Shown here: positions 63,868 through 64,000 of the stretch, in pieces
How positions within the stretch are numbered: position 1 is the first letter of the stretch
Layout of the letters: every line of letters begins with the position of its first letter
Assembly: GCA_001310555.1 (NCBI GenBank)
Contig: BAXO01000017.1
Span: forward strand, 9,176 to 73,175
Length of the DNA stretch: 64,000 nucleotides
Reading direction: 5' to 3'
Origin: Bacillus sp. JCM 19058
Lineage (GTDB): Bacteria > Bacillota > Bacilli > Bacillales_H > Bacillaceae_D
Made by a program: the position numbers and the translations under genes
The notes under the pieces: model-generated
Seen by the model: only the letters and a program-made list of their open reading frames with translations
Databases searched by the model: none
What the model was told of the DNA's origin: nothing

Positions 63868-64000
63868 TCACTTTCTTAGGCCAATTAAGATTAAAACAAC
63901 ACCCGCACCGATGAGTAGAAATTTCGACATGGATAATTTATCTGACATGCTGGTGAGTCCGATTGCGATTGAAGTAATAAAGATTGTCGGACCAATGATT
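63868..64000 (-). CDS. yqhV: YqhV membrane protein, 5' part outside window
   Basis: C-terminal 43 residues: MIGPTIFITSIAIGLTSMSD, KLSMSKFLLIGAGVVLILIGLRK then stop. Two helices. Matches the position and end of YqhV, the small protein upstream of spoIIIAA in B. subtilis. Its TGA is 13 bases before the spoIIIAA start, within that gene's RBS. Confidence 0.85.
   Translation of the reverse strand, partial: IIGPTIFITSIAIGLTSMSDKLSMSKFLLIGAGVVLILIGLRK

Overview
The window is chromosomal DNA of an endospore-forming Bacillaceae. The right half (about 32-64 kb, nearly all minus strand) follows the Bacillus subtilis order yqhV-spoIIIAA..AH-accBC-yqhY-nusB-folD-xseAB-ispA-dxs-tlyA-ahrC-recN-spoIVB-spo0A, then the branched-chain keto-acid genes with yqzF. 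A complete mrpABCDEFG Na+/H+ antiporter operon fits a salt- or alkali-tolerant member, but I cannot name the species.

Layout. 0-6 kb: tail of a VanW protein, diaminopimelate dehydrogenase, an ankyrin lipoprotein, a Bacillaceae dispersed repeat, an MFS transporter and a SRPBCC/ArsR pair. 6-13 kb: an FAD monooxygenase/TetR unit and a LytS/LytT/CstA pyruvate-type sensing and uptake unit. 13-18 kb: GH125 alpha-mannosidase, a sugar isomerase, a tiny YjcZ-type spore gene and a lipoprotein. 17.9-23.7 kb: mrp operon. 24.5-32 kb: a universal-stress protein, CsoR, Ku plus separate ligase and polymerase genes (NHEJ), a YesL-type membrane protein, tRNA-Arg(CCG), bacilliredoxin BrxB and a collagen-like protein. 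32-40 kb: zinc-binding ZnuA with two Zur boxes, bkdB-bkdAB-bkdAA-lpdV-bcd, and yqzF. 40-43 kb: a SteA / GT2 / MraY-like three-gene unit. 43-64 kb: spo0A, spoIVB, recN, ahrC, isoprenoid, exonuclease VII, folate, nusB, acetyl-CoA carboxylase and spoIIIA genes.

The most striking property is not a gene. About 45 of the protein genes, including ones expected to be essential (dxs, accC, spo0A, ispA), are broken by one or more small frameshifts. Almost all fall in homopolymers. A/T runs appear lengthened by 1-2 bases (6 to 7, 6 to 8, 7 to 8), and G/C runs appear shortened (CCC to CC or C). Correcting them restores exact family lengths, for example AhrC 149, RecN 576, Spo0A 266 and SpoIIIAC 67 residues. 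The simplest reading is systematic base-calling or assembly error, so I list these loci as single interrupted CDSs and give the position of each break.

Several small regulatory units are readable directly: a TetR operator over a sigma-A promoter, twin ArsR-type palindromes, LytTR-type direct repeats before cstA, two Zur boxes before znuA, and 0A boxes with a sigma-H promoter before spo0A.
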